Assembly (NCBI GenBank): GCA_963731105.1
Contig: CAVSUM010000004.1
Coordinates: forward strand, 62,001-126,000
Origin: RPQJ01 sp963731105
GTDB lineage: Bacteria > Pseudomonadota > Gammaproteobacteria > Steroidobacterales > Steroidobacteraceae
Reading direction: 5' to 3'
DNA: 64,000 bases
Shown here: in pieces, positions 27,457 to 37,132 of the stretch
How the letters are laid out: each line of letters starts with the position of its first letter
How positions within the stretch are numbered: the stretch's first letter is position 1
Made by a program: the position numbers and the translations under genes
The notes under the pieces: generated by a model
Told to the model about the DNA's origin: nothing
The model's database searches: none
Seen by the model: the letters and a program-made list of their open reading frames with translations, nothing else

Positions 27457-27570
27457 GATGGCGGTGTCCTGAGGGCAAAATCTGAGCCCTGAAATAGGCC
27501 CACGGGCGCCCGGCGGGAATACGTAGTTTGGGAAGCAGCGTCGCGTGCAGCGTAGACGGCTGCGGCAGCG

Positions 27571-28842
27571 TCACAACAGCAGCAGCGCGCCCCCGCCGGC
27601 CGCCAGCACCAGTGCCGCGGTCGCGAGCACCGGCCGGCGCAGCTGCGGCGAGCCCAGCGCCACGACCATCACCGTCTTGACCAGCGTGTTGGTCAGCGCG
27701 GCGATGGTGATCGACTGCACCGCCACCGCCTCGCTGCCGTTGCGCGCGTACTGCGCCATCGACAGCGTGATGGCATCGACGTCGGTGGTGCCGGCGAGCG
27801 CGGCGACGAAGTAGACGCCGTGTCCCGGCGCATAGGTCTGCACCAGCTTGACCACCAGCAGCACCGCCGCGAAGAACGCCGCGAACTTGGCCGCGGCCGT
27901 GAGGCTGAAGGGATTGGTGAGCGGCACCGCGCCGGCCGAGCGACCGTCGGTCCGGGCGCGCCGTCCCAGGTACCACGCGGCGGCGGCTGCGGTGACCGCC
28001 ATCGCGGCGAACGGCACCAGCAGTTGCCCGAGCAGCGCGCGGTTCACCACCAGCACCTCGACGATCACGCGCGCGAACATCACTGCCCACGCGATCAGGA
28101 TGCCGCTCGCCAACGCAGGCGCGGCGGCCGCGTAGCCGGGCTCACGGCTCTGGCGCGAAAAGGCGAGGGTGACGGCGGTGGACGAGACGAGGCCACCGGT
28201 GAGGCCGGTGAGCGGAATGCCGCGGTGCGCGCCGAGCAGTCGCGTGGCGACGTAGCCGACCAGCGACAGGCTCGAGATCAGCAGCACCAGCATCCACAAC
28301 GAACGCGGCCGCAACGCGCCCCACGGGTCGATCGGCTGGTCGGGCAGCAGCGGCAGCACGATGAAGGTGGCGATCAGCAGGCGCAGGCCGGCATAGACGT
28401 CGTCGCGGTCGAGGCGCTGCACCAGGCCGTGCAGCGGCTGCTTGTAGGCGAGCACGGCCGCCACCATCACGCCGAGTCCGACCGCGAGGTCGCGGTAGCC
28501 GAGGGTGGTCATCGCACCGAGCAGGAACGCGGCCACCGCCGCCAGCTCGGTGGTGAGGCCAAGGGCGTCTGGCAGGGTGCGCGCCGAAATGACGTAGCCG
28601 GCCAGCACCGGGGCGAGCGAGGCCAGCAGTGTCGCGCCCAGGATCCACGGTGACTCGAGCACCAGCGTGAGCCAGCCGCCGAGCGCGCCGATCAGCGCGA
28701 ACAGGATGAAGGTGCGCAGGCCGCCGATGGTCTGCTCGTCGTGCTCACGCTTGTGCCGCTCGCGTTCGATGCCGAGCAGCGCGCCGATCAGCAGCGCCGT
28801 GGCGAAGTTCCACACGGCCTCGAGGTCGACGACAGGTGGCAT
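27571..28842 (-). CDS. MgtC/SapB-family membrane protein with DUF4010 domain
   Basis: A 423-residue polytopic inner-membrane protein with about a dozen hydrophobic segments. The N-terminal 140 residues have the MgtC/SapB pattern ALLIGALLGIERERHK...IGGLRTF. The rest is the DUF4010 domain. The MgtC part of Salmonella MgtC modulates ATP synthase and Mg stress; the function of this longer type is unknown. The start is the ATG complementary to 28840-28842. It lies ten bases downstream of the M64 peptidase gene, on the same strand. Confidence 0.88.
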   Translation of the reverse strand: MPPVVDLEAVWNFATALLIGALLGIERERHKREHDEQTIGGLRTFILFALIGALGGWLTLVLESPWILGATLLASLAPVLAGYVISARTLPDALGLTTELAAVAAFLLGAMTTLGYRDLAVGLGVMVAAVLAYKQPLHGLVQRLDRDDVYAGLRLLIATFIVLPLLPDQPIDPWGALRPRSLWMLVLLISSLSLVGYVATRLLGAHRGIPLTGLTGGLVSSTAVTLAFSRQSREPGYAAAAPALASGILIAWAVMFARVIVEVLVVNRALLGQLLVPFAAMAVTAAAAAWYLGRRARTDGRSAGAVPLTNPFSLTAAAKFAAFFAAVLLVVKLVQTYAPGHGVYFVAALAGTTDVDAITLSMAQYARNGSEAVAVQSITIAALTNTLVKTVMVVALGSPQLRRPVLATAALVLAAGGGALLLL

Positions 28843-28852
28843 GACGCGATAC

Positions 28853-30271
28853 CTACTGCGTGTGTCGCGGCCCTGCGTACAGGTCGATGACCTGCTCGAG
28901 CGCACGCTGGCAGACGCGGCAGAACGGCACCGCGTCACGCGTGAACATCACGCAATCGAGCTGCGGACGGTAGTAGGCCTGCGCGTCGTAGTTGGCGCCC
29001 CGGAAGGCGCCCACGAGGCCGGCGGTCGCGACGCCCGCGAACAACCGGGCGTTGAAGGCCTGCTCCTCACGGAACAGGGCGTTCATCTCGCTCTCCGGGC
29101 GGTTCCCGGCGCGCAGTTGCTTGCGCCGCGCCTGGAACTCGCGCTGCCGGGCTTCGAACTCCACCTTGGGCCACGGCGTCGGCAGCGGCGTGTCCGCGGC
29201 CACGAGGTCGCGCCACTTGAGCGGCGCGCCATCGAGCAGCGCCGTCACGTTGGCCTGCCACGGCTCGACGACCTGCGCGACCGGCTGGTAGGCCACGGGC
29301 GAGGTGTAGTACTCGTCGGCGAGTCCGGCAAAGTGGTGCCCGAACTCGTGGACGAACAGGTAGTCCGCCCACTCGTTGTCCACCGCCACGGTGGAGAACA
29401 GGCCGAAGATGCCGCCCCCGCCGTAGGTTTCGCCATTCACCAGGATGGTGATGAACTCGTAGGGCGCCCACGCGGCGATGTCGCGCAGCGCGCGGTTGTC
29501 GAAGGTGAGCACGTAGCGCTCGGAACCGAACACGTCATACGTCGAGCCGACTGGGTTGCGGCGTTGGATGCCGGTGGACGGACGCGCGATTCCCGGCTGC
29601 TCGGCCGGCGGGCACAGGCCCCACACGTTGAAATCGGCGCGCCGTGACGCAAACGGTTGCTGGCGGAACAAGGCATCGGCCATCCGGCGTGCGTCCGGAC
29701 CGAATTTCGCCGCGCATTCGGCAGCCGTGTAGCCGTCGCCGACCAGCAGCACGTCGACCTTGTCGGCGGGAGTGCCGTGCTGCTCGACGGCGATCAGCTG
29801 CTGTCGTGCCGGCGGCGCGCGCTGCAGGTACGGATCTGCGGGGTCGACCTGGGTACGCCATACCGCCGCGAAGCGATTGTCGTCGCCACGCCGCTGCACG
29901 GTGATCTCGACGGGACCGGCCGGCACCGGGAAGCGCAACGATTCGTGGAAAGTACGGTGCTGCTGCGCCGCCTCCGTGGTGGTGATCCACTCACCGTAGA
30001 TCGCTCCGTAGCCTCGCGCGTAGAGCAACTGGCCGGCCGGGTCGCGCACCTCGAAGCGGTAGTCGCCGAGCTCGCCCGCATCGGCTGTCCGCGCCGGGTT
30101 GCCCGGCCAGGGCAGCGGTTCGACGACCACCCGGTCGACCGCGAAAGCCTCGATGCCGCGCCCACCGGTGTGGAAGAAATCGAGACGCAGCGTGCCGGGG
30201 ACTTCCGCGGCAACTGCCGCGGTCGTCGCGCAGGCGACGGCCGCAAGCCACGCGCGGGCTGCGGCACGCAT
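28853..30271 (-). CDS. Secreted M64-family metallopeptidase
   Basis: A 472-residue exported zinc peptidase of the IgA peptidase M64 family. The signal peptide is residues 1-22. An N-terminal M64 beta domain (about 25-150) precedes the catalytic domain. The catalytic motif HEFGHHFAGLADEYY at about residue 309 gives HExxHxxGxxDE, the M64 hallmark. Cysteines near the C-terminus (CVMF and CRVCQ) may form disulfides. The host-IgA role known for Clostridium ramosum should not be assumed here; it is likely a general secreted protease. Its start is one base from the stop of the LysR gene upstream. Confidence 0.9.
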   Translation of the reverse strand: MRAAARAWLAAVACATTAAVAAEVPGTLRLDFFHTGGRGIEAFAVDRVVVEPLPWPGNPARTADAGELGDYRFEVRDPAGQLLYARGYGAIYGEWITTTEAAQQHRTFHESLRFPVPAGPVEITVQRRGDDNRFAAVWRTQVDPADPYLQRAPPARQQLIAVEQHGTPADKVDVLLVGDGYTAAECAAKFGPDARRMADALFRQQPFASRRADFNVWGLCPPAEQPGIARPSTGIQRRNPVGSTYDVFGSERYVLTFDNRALRDIAAWAPYEFITILVNGETYGGGGIFGLFSTVAVDNEWADYLFVHEFGHHFAGLADEYYTSPVAYQPVAQVVEPWQANVTALLDGAPLKWRDLVAADTPLPTPWPKVEFEARQREFQARRKQLRAGNRPESEMNALFREEQAFNARLFAGVATAGLVGAFRGANYDAQAYYRPQLDCVMFTRDAVPFCRVCQRALEQVIDLYAGPRHTQ

Positions 30272-30272
30272 G

Positions 30273-31343
30273 TCAGCGCCTCGTGGCGGGCTTGGCGCGC
30301 TTGCGGGTCGCGGCCGGGCGCGCGCGCGGCTTGCGCGACGCCGCCTTGCGGGTCTTGCCCTTGCCCTTAAGGTTCATGCGCCCGACGGCGCGCTGCTCGC
30401 GCACCTGCAGTGCCGTCTCGACCTGCCGCAGTTGCGTGACGAACAGCTGCGCGGCCCGCGACAGCGACTTCTTGCGCGGGTAGAACAGGCCGTAGCTCAG
30501 GTGCAGCCAGGGTGCGTCGAACGGCACCAGCGCGATCTTGCCGGCACGCAGTTCGTTCTCGATCGCGGTGAGCGGCGCGAGCCCGATCGCGTCGCCCGCC
30601 AGCACCGCGGCCTTGGCGACCGCGAAGCTGTCGAGCATCAGGCTCGGCGACAGGTCGCCGGTATCGCGGTCCACCTTGGCATGCGGCATGGACTTCGCGA
30701 AGTGCACGGCGATGCGCTGCGGGACGCGCGACGTCACCAGCGGAAAGACCAGGATGGTCGCGAGCGACAGGTCGGTGCCGGAGGTGAGCGGGTGCCCCTG
30801 GCGCGCAAAGAAAAACACGCGGTGCTCGGCCACCGGCTCGATCGCGAGCCGCGTGGGGTGGCGTTCGGCGCTGGTCGTGTCGGCGATGGCGAACTCGAGC
30901 TTGCCGGCCATCACCGCGCGCGACAGCTCCTCGAAATCGCCGAGCACGGCCCGCACCCGCAGCCGCGAATTCGCGCTCGCCATGCGCCCGAGCGCCACGC
31001 CGAGCGGCAATTCGGCGGCGAACATGTCGGTGCCGAAGGCAATCTCCGGCGACTGCAGGCCGGCGAGTTCCTCCAGGTCGCGCGTCAGGTCGCGGGCCTG
31101 CGAGAAAATGCGGCTGGCGTGGTCGATCATCAGGCGACCGGCCTCGCCGGGCCGCAGCGCCTTGGTCGCCGCCTTGGTGGCGGCCCTGGCCGCGGAGTCG
31201 ACCAGCTTGAAGCCGAGGACCGACTCGATCTTTTCCACGCGCTTCAACAGCCCCGCCGGCGTCAGGCCGAGCGCCTTGGCGGCCCGGGTGACGTCGCTGG
31301 CGGGAATGCGGCTGACGATGTCTAGGAAACTGGGCGTTTTCAC
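30273..31343 (-). CDS. LysR-family regulator with a basic Lys/Arg/Ala tail
   Basis: A 356-residue LysR-type regulator. The HTH (about 8-65, with SDVTRAAKALGLTPAGLLKRVEKIE) and effector domain are complete by residue 315. A tail of about 40 residues rich in K, R, A and P then follows (for example RKAASRKPRARPAATRKRAK), resembling histone H1-like DNA-binding tails and unusual for the family. It is divergent from the acyl-CoA dehydrogenase gene at 31426 with 82 bases between, so it probably regulates the lipid cluster. Confidence 0.88.
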   Translation of the reverse strand: MKTPSFLDIVSRIPASDVTRAAKALGLTPAGLLKRVEKIESVLGFKLVDSAARAATKAATKALRPGEAGRLMIDHASRIFSQARDLTRDLEELAGLQSPEIAFGTDMFAAELPLGVALGRMASANSRLRVRAVLGDFEELSRAVMAGKLEFAIADTTSAERHPTRLAIEPVAEHRVFFFARQGHPLTSGTDLSLATILVFPLVTSRVPQRIAVHFAKSMPHAKVDRDTGDLSPSLMLDSFAVAKAAVLAGDAIGLAPLTAIENELRAGKIALVPFDAPWLHLSYGLFYPRKKSLSRAAQLFVTQLRQVETALQVREQRAVGRMNLKGKGKTRKAASRKPRARPAATRKRAKPATRR

Positions 31344-31425
31344 GATGTGGACCCAACGCTAGCAGATGCGGGACCGGCGCGCACGCCGGGGGGCGCGAGC
31401 ACGGCACAGTCAGTATGATACCCGG

Positions 31426-33237
31426 ATGACTTCCCGACTCCTGTCCCGACGCGACGTCGAGTTCCTGCTCTACGAATGGCTGGACGTGACGGCGCTGTGC
31501 TCCCGCCCGCGTTACGCCGACCACTCCCGCGAGACCTTCGACGGCGCGCTCGACACGGCCGAGCGGATCGCCACCGAGGTGTTCCTGCCGCACCGGCGCA
31601 AGAGCGACGTCGAGGAGCCCGAGTTCGACGGCGAGCGGGTGCACATCATCCCGGAGGTCGGAGTCGCCTACCGGGCCTTTGCGGAGGCCGGCCTGCTGGC
31701 GGCCGCGCACGACTACGATCTCGGCGGCATGCAGTTGCCGGCGGTGGTCGACAAGGCTTGCTTCGCCTACGTGCTCGCGGCCAACGCCGGCAGCGCCGGC
31801 TACCCGTTGCTGGCCGCTGCCAACGCCAACCTGCTGCTGGCGCACGGTTCGCCGGCCCAGGTCGATGCCTTCGCCCGCCCCGAGCTGGCGGGACGGTTTG
31901 CCGGCACCATGTGCCTGTCGGAGCCGCAGGCGGGATCGTCGCTGGCCGACGTCGCGACGCGCGCCGAGCCCGACGGCGAATCGCCGTTCGGCCCGCAGTA
32001 CCGCCTGTTCGGCAACAAGATGTGGATCTCGGCGGGCGAGCACGAGGTGACCGAGAACATCGTGCACCTGGTGCTGGCGCGCATCGCCGGCGCGCCGCCC
32101 GGCGTGAAGGGCATCTCGCTGTTCATCGTGCCGCGCCGGCTGGTGGACACCGATGGCCGCTGCGGCGAGCGCAACGACGTGACGCTCGCCGGGCTCAACC
32201 ACAAGATGGGCTATCGCGGCACGGTCAACACCCTGCTCAATTTCGGCGAGGGCCGCTTCCAGCCCGGCGGCCGTGCCGGTGCCATCGGCTACCTGGTGGG
32301 CGAACCGCACCGCGGTCTCGCCTGCATGTTCCACATGATGAACGAGGCGCGCATCGGCGTCGGTCTCGGTGCCGTGGCACTCGGCTATACCGGCTACCTC
32401 GAGGCGCTCGAGTACGCACGCAACCGGCCGCAGGGCCGGCCACTGGGGGCCAGGGATCCGGCCTCGCCACCGGTCCGCATCATCGAGCACACCGACGTGC
32501 GGCGCATGCTGCTGGCGCAGAAGGCGTACGTCGAGGGCGGCCTCGCGCTCACCCTGTACTGCGCGCAGCTCGTGGACGAACAGCAGACGGCCGCCACCGA
32601 TGCCGCGCGCGCCGAGGCGACGCTGCTGCTCGAGATCCTGACGCCGATCGCGAAGTCCTGGCCGTCGCAGTGGTGCCTGGCCGCGAACGACCTCGCGATC
32701 CAGGTGCACGGCGGCTACGGCTACACGCGCGACTACCCGGTCGAGCAGCTGTATCGCGACAACCGGCTGAACCCGATCCACGAGGGCACGCACGGCATCC
32801 AGGCGCTCGACCTGCTCGGCCGCAAGGTGAGCATGGAGGGTGGCAAGGCGCTGCAACTGCTCGGCGCGCGAATGTCGGCCACCATCGCGCGGGCGCGGGA
32901 CGCGGGCGATGCCGACCTGGCCGACTGGGCGAGCGCGCTCGGCGATGCGCTCGCGAGCGTCGCGCGCACCACCGGCGCGCTGTACGCCACGCGGGATCCC
33001 GAACGCATGCTCGCCAACGCCAGCGTCTACCTCGAGGCGTTCGGCCACGTGGTGCTGGCGTGGATCTGGCTCGAGCAGGCGCTCGCCGCGCACGGCCAGG
33101 CGGGCGATTTCTACGCGGGCAAGCGCCAGGCCTGCCGCTACTTCTTCCGCTGGGAGCTGCCGCGCACGGCCGCGCAGTTCGCGCTGCTCGACAGCCTCGA
33201 CGACACCACGCTCGCCATGCGCGATGCGTGGTTCTGA
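31426..33237 (+). CDS. Acyl-CoA dehydrogenase, large DmdC/FadE5-like type
   Basis: An FAD enzyme introducing a 2,3 double bond into acyl-CoA. Its 603 residues are about 200 more than the classic short ACAD, as in DmdC-like (3-methylmercaptopropionyl-CoA) dehydrogenases and relatives. Substrate loop MCLSEPQAGSSLADVAT is at about 163-179. The C-terminal motif HGGYGYTRDYPVEQLYRDNR is followed by the catalytic glutamate in NPIHEGTHGIQ (about 452). The C-terminal 130 residues form the extra helical domain. The start is ATG 31426; a TATGAT -10-like box lies at 31414-31419. It is first of a run of five co-directed genes. Chain-length preference cannot be read. Confidence 0.92.
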   Translation: MTSRLLSRRDVEFLLYEWLDVTALCSRPRYADHSRETFDGALDTAERIATEVFLPHRRKSDVEEPEFDGERVHIIPEVGVAYRAFAEAGLLAAAHDYDLGGMQLPAVVDKACFAYVLAANAGSAGYPLLAAANANLLLAHGSPAQVDAFARPELAGRFAGTMCLSEPQAGSSLADVATRAEPDGESPFGPQYRLFGNKMWISAGEHEVTENIVHLVLARIAGAPPGVKGISLFIVPRRLVDTDGRCGERNDVTLAGLNHKMGYRGTVNTLLNFGEGRFQPGGRAGAIGYLVGEPHRGLACMFHMMNEARIGVGLGAVALGYTGYLEALEYARNRPQGRPLGARDPASPPVRIIEHTDVRRMLLAQKAYVEGGLALTLYCAQLVDEQQTAATDAARAEATLLLEILTPIAKSWPSQWCLAANDLAIQVHGGYGYTRDYPVEQLYRDNRLNPIHEGTHGIQALDLLGRKVSMEGGKALQLLGARMSATIARARDAGDADLADWASALGDALASVARTTGALYATRDPERMLANASVYLEAFGHVVLAWIWLEQALAAHGQAGDFYAGKRQACRYFFRWELPRTAAQFALLDSLDDTTLAMRDAWF

Positions 33238-33247
33238 CGGCAGCCGC

Positions 33248-34006
33248 ATGAGCAAGTCCATCTTCATCACGGGGGCGTCGTCCGGCATCGGCGAGGCGCT
33301 CGCGCGGGAGTTCGCGCGGCGCGGCTATGCGGTGGCGATCACCGGCCGGCGTGCCGAGCGACTCGAGGCCCTCGCGACGCAGTTACGCGGCCTCGGCGCG
33401 GCCGCAGTGCTGCCGCTGCCGCTCGACGTCACGGACTTCGCGACGATCGACACAGCCCTGGAGCGGGCCGCGCGCGAGTTCGGCCGCCTCGACGTGGTGG
33501 TCGCCAACGCGGGCGTCGGCTACTCGCTGCCGGTCGGCCGTGGCAAGTTCGAGCAGGTGCGCCAGACCATCGACACCGACCTCACCGGCGCCATCGCGAC
33601 GCTCGAGTTCGCGTTGCCGCGGTTGCGGGCGCAGGGCGGTGGCCAGCTGGTCGCCGTCACTTCGGTGGCGGCCTCGCGCGGCATGCCGTTCATGGGTGCC
33701 TACTCGGCCGCGAAGGCGGGCCTGCACCGCTACGTGCAGGCGCTGCGCGCCGAAGTGCACCACGAGCCGATCGTCGTCACCGAACTGGCGCCGGGCTACA
33801 TCGACACCGACATGAACCGCATGGTGAAGAACCGGCCGTTCGTCATCCCGCTGGAGAAGGGCGGGGCGATCATGGCGCGCCTCATCGAGCGCGGTGTCGG
33901 CCGTCGCCACGTGCCCGCGTGGCCGTGGGCGCTGCTCGCGCCGTTGACCAAGCTCGTTCCCACGCGGCTGCTGGCCCCGCCGCCGCGCAAGCACCGTGGA
34001 TCGTGA
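33248..34006 (+). CDS. Short-chain dehydrogenase/reductase
   Basis: NAD(P)-dependent oxidoreductase of the classical SDR type, 252 residues. The cofactor motif TGASSGIG is at 8-15, NAG at about 88-90, and the catalytic Ser-Tyr-Lys include YSAAK near 151-155. A Pro/Lys-rich C-terminus (PPPRKHRGS) and a hydrophobic stretch (AWPWALLAPLTKLV) suggest membrane association, as in some lipid-linked SDRs. The start is ATG 33248, ten bases after the acyl-CoA dehydrogenase stop, so it is in the same operon. Confidence 0.9.
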   Translation: MSKSIFITGASSGIGEALAREFARRGYAVAITGRRAERLEALATQLRGLGAAAVLPLPLDVTDFATIDTALERAAREFGRLDVVVANAGVGYSLPVGRGKFEQVRQTIDTDLTGAIATLEFALPRLRAQGGGQLVAVTSVAASRGMPFMGAYSAAKAGLHRYVQALRAEVHHEPIVVTELAPGYIDTDMNRMVKNRPFVIPLEKGGAIMARLIERGVGRRHVPAWPWALLAPLTKLVPTRLLAPPPRKHRGS

Positions 34007-34010
34007 ACCC

Positions 34011-35075
34011 ATGACGCAATTGCCCGCCGACACCCGGCCCGTCGCACCACAGCACGCCATCGACGCCGAGCGCCTCGGCAGGTGGCTCGCCGCCAACGTG
34101 GCACCGCTCGATGGGCCGCTCGAGATTGCGCAGTTCAAGGGCGGCCAGTCGAACCCCACCTACCTGCTGGCCGCGGGCCGGCAACGCTACGTGCTCAGGC
34201 GCAAGCCGCCCGGCAAGCTGCTGCCGTCCGCGCACGCGGTCGACCGGGAGTACCGCGTGATCCGTGCGCTGGCCGGTTCGGGCGTGCCGGTGGCGAAGGC
34301 CTACGGCCTGTGCGAGGACGACACGGTGATCGGCACCGCGTTCTACGTCATGGAGTACGTCGCGGGCCGCGTGTTCTGGGACCCGAGCCTGCCCGGCATG
34401 GAGCCCGCAGCGCGTGCCGTGATCCACGACGAGATCAACCGAGTGATCGCGGCGCTGCACAGCGTCGACTATGCGTCGGTCGGCCTCGGCGACTACGGCC
34501 GCAGCGGCGAGTACATCGCGCGGCAGGTGGCGCGCTGGAGCAAGCAGTACCAGGCGTCCGAGACGGAGAAAATCGAGGCGATGGACAACCTGATCGCGTG
34601 GCTGCCGGAGAACATCCCGGTGGGCGACGAGACCAGCATCGTCCACGGCGACTATCGCATCGACAACGTGATCTTCCACCCGGACGAGCCGCGCATCCTC
34701 GCGGTGCTCGACTGGGAGCTGTCGACGCTCGGCCATCCGCTCGCCGACTTCGCCTACCACTGCATGGTCTGGCGCATCCCTCCCGGCACGTTCCGCGGCC
34801 TCGGTGGCCACGACCTTGCCGCGCTCGGCATCCCGTCGGAGCGCGAGTACGTCGCCGCGTACTGCCGGCGTACCGGACGCAGCGGCATCGAGCCGCGCGA
34901 CTGGGAGTACTACATGGTCTACAACATGTTCCGTATCGCCGCCATCGTGCAGGGCGTGATGGCACGCGCGCTGCAGGGCAATGCATCGAGCGCGCAGGCG
35001 CTCGAAACGGGCCGCGCCGCGCGGCCGCTCGCCGAACTCGCCTGGGCTCAGGTCGAGCGGCTCAAGCTTTCCTGA
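34011..35075 (+). CDS. Aminoglycoside-phosphotransferase-fold kinase, ACAD10/11 or LvaA type
   Basis: A 354-residue kinase-like protein of the phosphotransferase (APH) family. The catalytic loop HGDYRIDNVIF (about 211-221, HGDxxxxN) and the metal aspartate in VLDWELSTLG (about 233) are both present, so it should be active. The N-terminal lobe has GGQSNPTYLL and YVLRRKPPG. Homologues form the N-terminal half of eukaryotic ACAD10/11 and LvaA of levulinate catabolism, which phosphorylate 4-hydroxyacyl-CoA. The next gene is the matching dehydrogenase, supporting this role. The start is ATG 34011; a GTG at 33996 overlaps the SDR. Confidence 0.88.
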   Translation: MTQLPADTRPVAPQHAIDAERLGRWLAANVAPLDGPLEIAQFKGGQSNPTYLLAAGRQRYVLRRKPPGKLLPSAHAVDREYRVIRALAGSGVPVAKAYGLCEDDTVIGTAFYVMEYVAGRVFWDPSLPGMEPAARAVIHDEINRVIAALHSVDYASVGLGDYGRSGEYIARQVARWSKQYQASETEKIEAMDNLIAWLPENIPVGDETSIVHGDYRIDNVIFHPDEPRILAVLDWELSTLGHPLADFAYHCMVWRIPPGTFRGLGGHDLAALGIPSEREYVAAYCRRTGRSGIEPRDWEYYMVYNMFRIAAIVQGVMARALQGNASSAQALETGRAARPLAELAWAQVERLKLS

Positions 35076-35085
35076 GGAGGCTCCC

Positions 35086-36310
35086 ATGGACTTCGAATAT
35101 TCCCCCAAGGTGCAGGACCTGCAGCGGCGCGTGAGCGCGTTCATGGAGGAGCACGTCTATCCCAGCGAGGCGCTCTTCCACGAGGAGATCGCGGCCAACC
35201 GCCGGGCCGGCAACGCCTGGGTCCCGACGCGCGTGGTCGAGGAACTGAAGCGCAAGGCCAAGGCGCAAGGGCTGTGGAACCTGTGGCTGCCCGAGTCCGA
35301 GTTCGGCGCGGGGCTCACCAACCTCGAGTACGCGCCGCTCTGCGAAATCATGGGCCGCTCGCACATCGGGCCCGAGCCGTTCAACTGCTCGGCCCCCGAC
35401 ACCGGCAACATGGAAGTGCTGGTGCGCTACGGCAACGAGGCGCAGAAGCGCGAGTGGCTCACGCCGCTGCTCGCGGGCGAGATGCGCTCGGGCTTCGCGA
35501 TGACCGAGCCGGCGGTGGCCTCGTCCGATGCGACCAATATCGAGGCGCGCATCGTTCGCGACGGCGACCACTTCGTGATCAACGGCCGCAAGTGGTGGAC
35601 GTCGGGCGCCGGCGATCCGCGCTGCAAGATCCTGATCTTCATGGGCAAGACCGACCCGCAGAACCCGAGCCGTCATCACCAGCAGTCGATGATCCTGGTG
35701 CCGATGGACGCGCCCGGGGTGAAGGTGGTGCGCCAGGTGCCGGTGTTCGGCTACGACGACGCGCCGCACGGCCATTCCGAGGTGGATTTCGTCGACGTCC
35801 GCGTGCCGGCCTCGAACCTGCTGCTCGGCGAGGGTCGCGGCTTCGAGATCGCGCAGGGCCGCCTCGGCCCGGGCCGCATCCACCACTGCATGCGCCTGAT
35901 CGGCGCGGCCGAGCGCGCGCTCGAGCTGATGTGCAAGCGCGCGATCTCGCGCAGTCGCGTTCGGCAAGCGGCTGGCGGAGCAGGGCGTGTGGCGCGAGCG
36001 CATTGCCGATGCGCGCATCAAGATCGACCAGGCGCGGTTCCTGGTGCTGCACGCGGCGTGGAAGATGGACGTCGCGGGCAACAAGGCCGCGCAGAAGGAA
36101 ATCGCCATGATCAAGGTGGTGGCGCCGAACGTCGCCTGCGAGGTGATCGACCAGGCCATCCAGCTGTACGGCGGCGCCGGCGTGTCCGACGACTACGGGC
36201 TCGGCTGGCTGTACGCCAATTCGCGCACGCTGCGCATCGCGGACGGCCCCGACGAGGTGCATCGCAACCACATCGCGAAGCACGAGCTCGGCCGCTTCCT
36301 CACGCGCTGA
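35086..36310 (+). CDS. Acyl-CoA dehydrogenase, ACAD10/11 C-terminal type (frameshifted)
   Basis: The flavoprotein partner of the preceding kinase. It starts at ATG 35086 after a strong GAGGAGG. The first part has FAMTEPAVASSDATN and INGRKWWTSGAG. After ELMCKRAISR the frame slips at 35953 (one extra A), and the protein resumes VAFGKRLAEQG through to DGPDEVHRNHIAKHEL. Repair gives 407 residues. The DGPDEVH motif holds the acidic residue typical of the ACAD10/11 clade. By analogy it would remove the 4-phospho group and return a normal enoyl-CoA. It lies ten bases after the kinase gene. Confidence 0.9.
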
Positions 36311-36319
36311 GGGTCGCGC

Positions 36320-37132
36320 ATGCAGCTCGAAGGCAAGGTGGCGCTGGTCACGGGCGCTGGGCGCGGCATCGGCCGGGCGCTGTGCCGTGAATTCCAGCGT
36401 CGCGGTGCGACGGGAATCGTGGTGGCCGACCTCGACGGCGACCTCGCCAGCAGTACTGCCGCCGAGCTCGGCGGGATCGGCCTGCAATGCGACGTCGCCG
36501 ATGCGGCGGCCGTCGCAGCGATGGTGCAACAGGCGGAGCAGCATTACGGGCGGGTGGACGTGCTCGTGTCCAATGCCGGTTTCGGCGCACAGGCGCTCGA
36601 CCTCGACGACGCGCTGTCGGCGCCCGACGACGTGTGGCAACGCATGTGGGACGTGCACGTCATGTCCCACGCGCGCGCCTGCCGGGCGCTGCTGCCGGGG
36701 ATGCTGGCCCGCGGCTCGGGCTGCCTGGTGAACGTGGCCTCTGCGGCGGGACTGCTCAACCAGGTGGGCGACACACCCTACAGCGCCACCAAGCATGCGG
36801 CGGTCGGGCTCGCCGAGTCGCTCGCCATCACCTATGGCGATCGCGGCATCGCGGTCTCGGTCGTGTGCCCGCAATACGTCGCCACCGCGATCACCGGCCT
36901 CGACGAAAAGCTGCCGGGCGGGACGTTGCCCGGGGTACTCACCGTCGAGCAGGCGGCACTCGCGATTGCGGATGGCATCGAGGCCGGACGTTTCCTGATC
37001 CTCACGCACCCCGAGGTGCTCGGCTTCTTCCAGCGCAAGGCGTCGGACTACGACCGCTGGGTCGCGGGCATGCGCAAGTTGCGCGATGGCTTGCGCGCCG
37101 GCGGCTTCCTGAAGGTGCGCAAGGACGGCTAG
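36320..37132 (+). CDS. Short-chain dehydrogenase/reductase
   Basis: A 270-residue classical SDR. The cofactor motif TGAGRGIG is at 11-18, SNAG at about 87-90, and catalytic YSATK at about 154-158. An acidic residue at the end of the second strand (VVADLDGD) suggests NAD rather than NADP. The gene starts nine bases after the acyl-CoA dehydrogenase stop and is the last of the co-directed run from 31426. Its stop abuts the convergent acyltransferase gene. It may act on a hydroxyacyl or ketoacyl intermediate, but this is inferred from neighbours. Confidence 0.9.
   Translation: MQLEGKVALVTGAGRGIGRALCREFQRRGATGIVVADLDGDLASSTAAELGGIGLQCDVADAAAVAAMVQQAEQHYGRVDVLVSNAGFGAQALDLDDALSAPDDVWQRMWDVHVMSHARACRALLPGMLARGSGCLVNVASAAGLLNQVGDTPYSATKHAAVGLAESLAITYGDRGIAVSVVCPQYVATAITGLDEKLPGGTLPGVLTVEQAALAIADGIEAGRFLILTHPEVLGFFQRKASDYDRWVAGMRKLRDGLRAGGFLKVRKDG

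Noticed and set aside
30367..33288. A 973-residue open frame on the minus strand
   Set aside because: It is antisense to the large acyl-CoA dehydrogenase and then out of frame with the LysR gene. The real genes on those stretches are clear.
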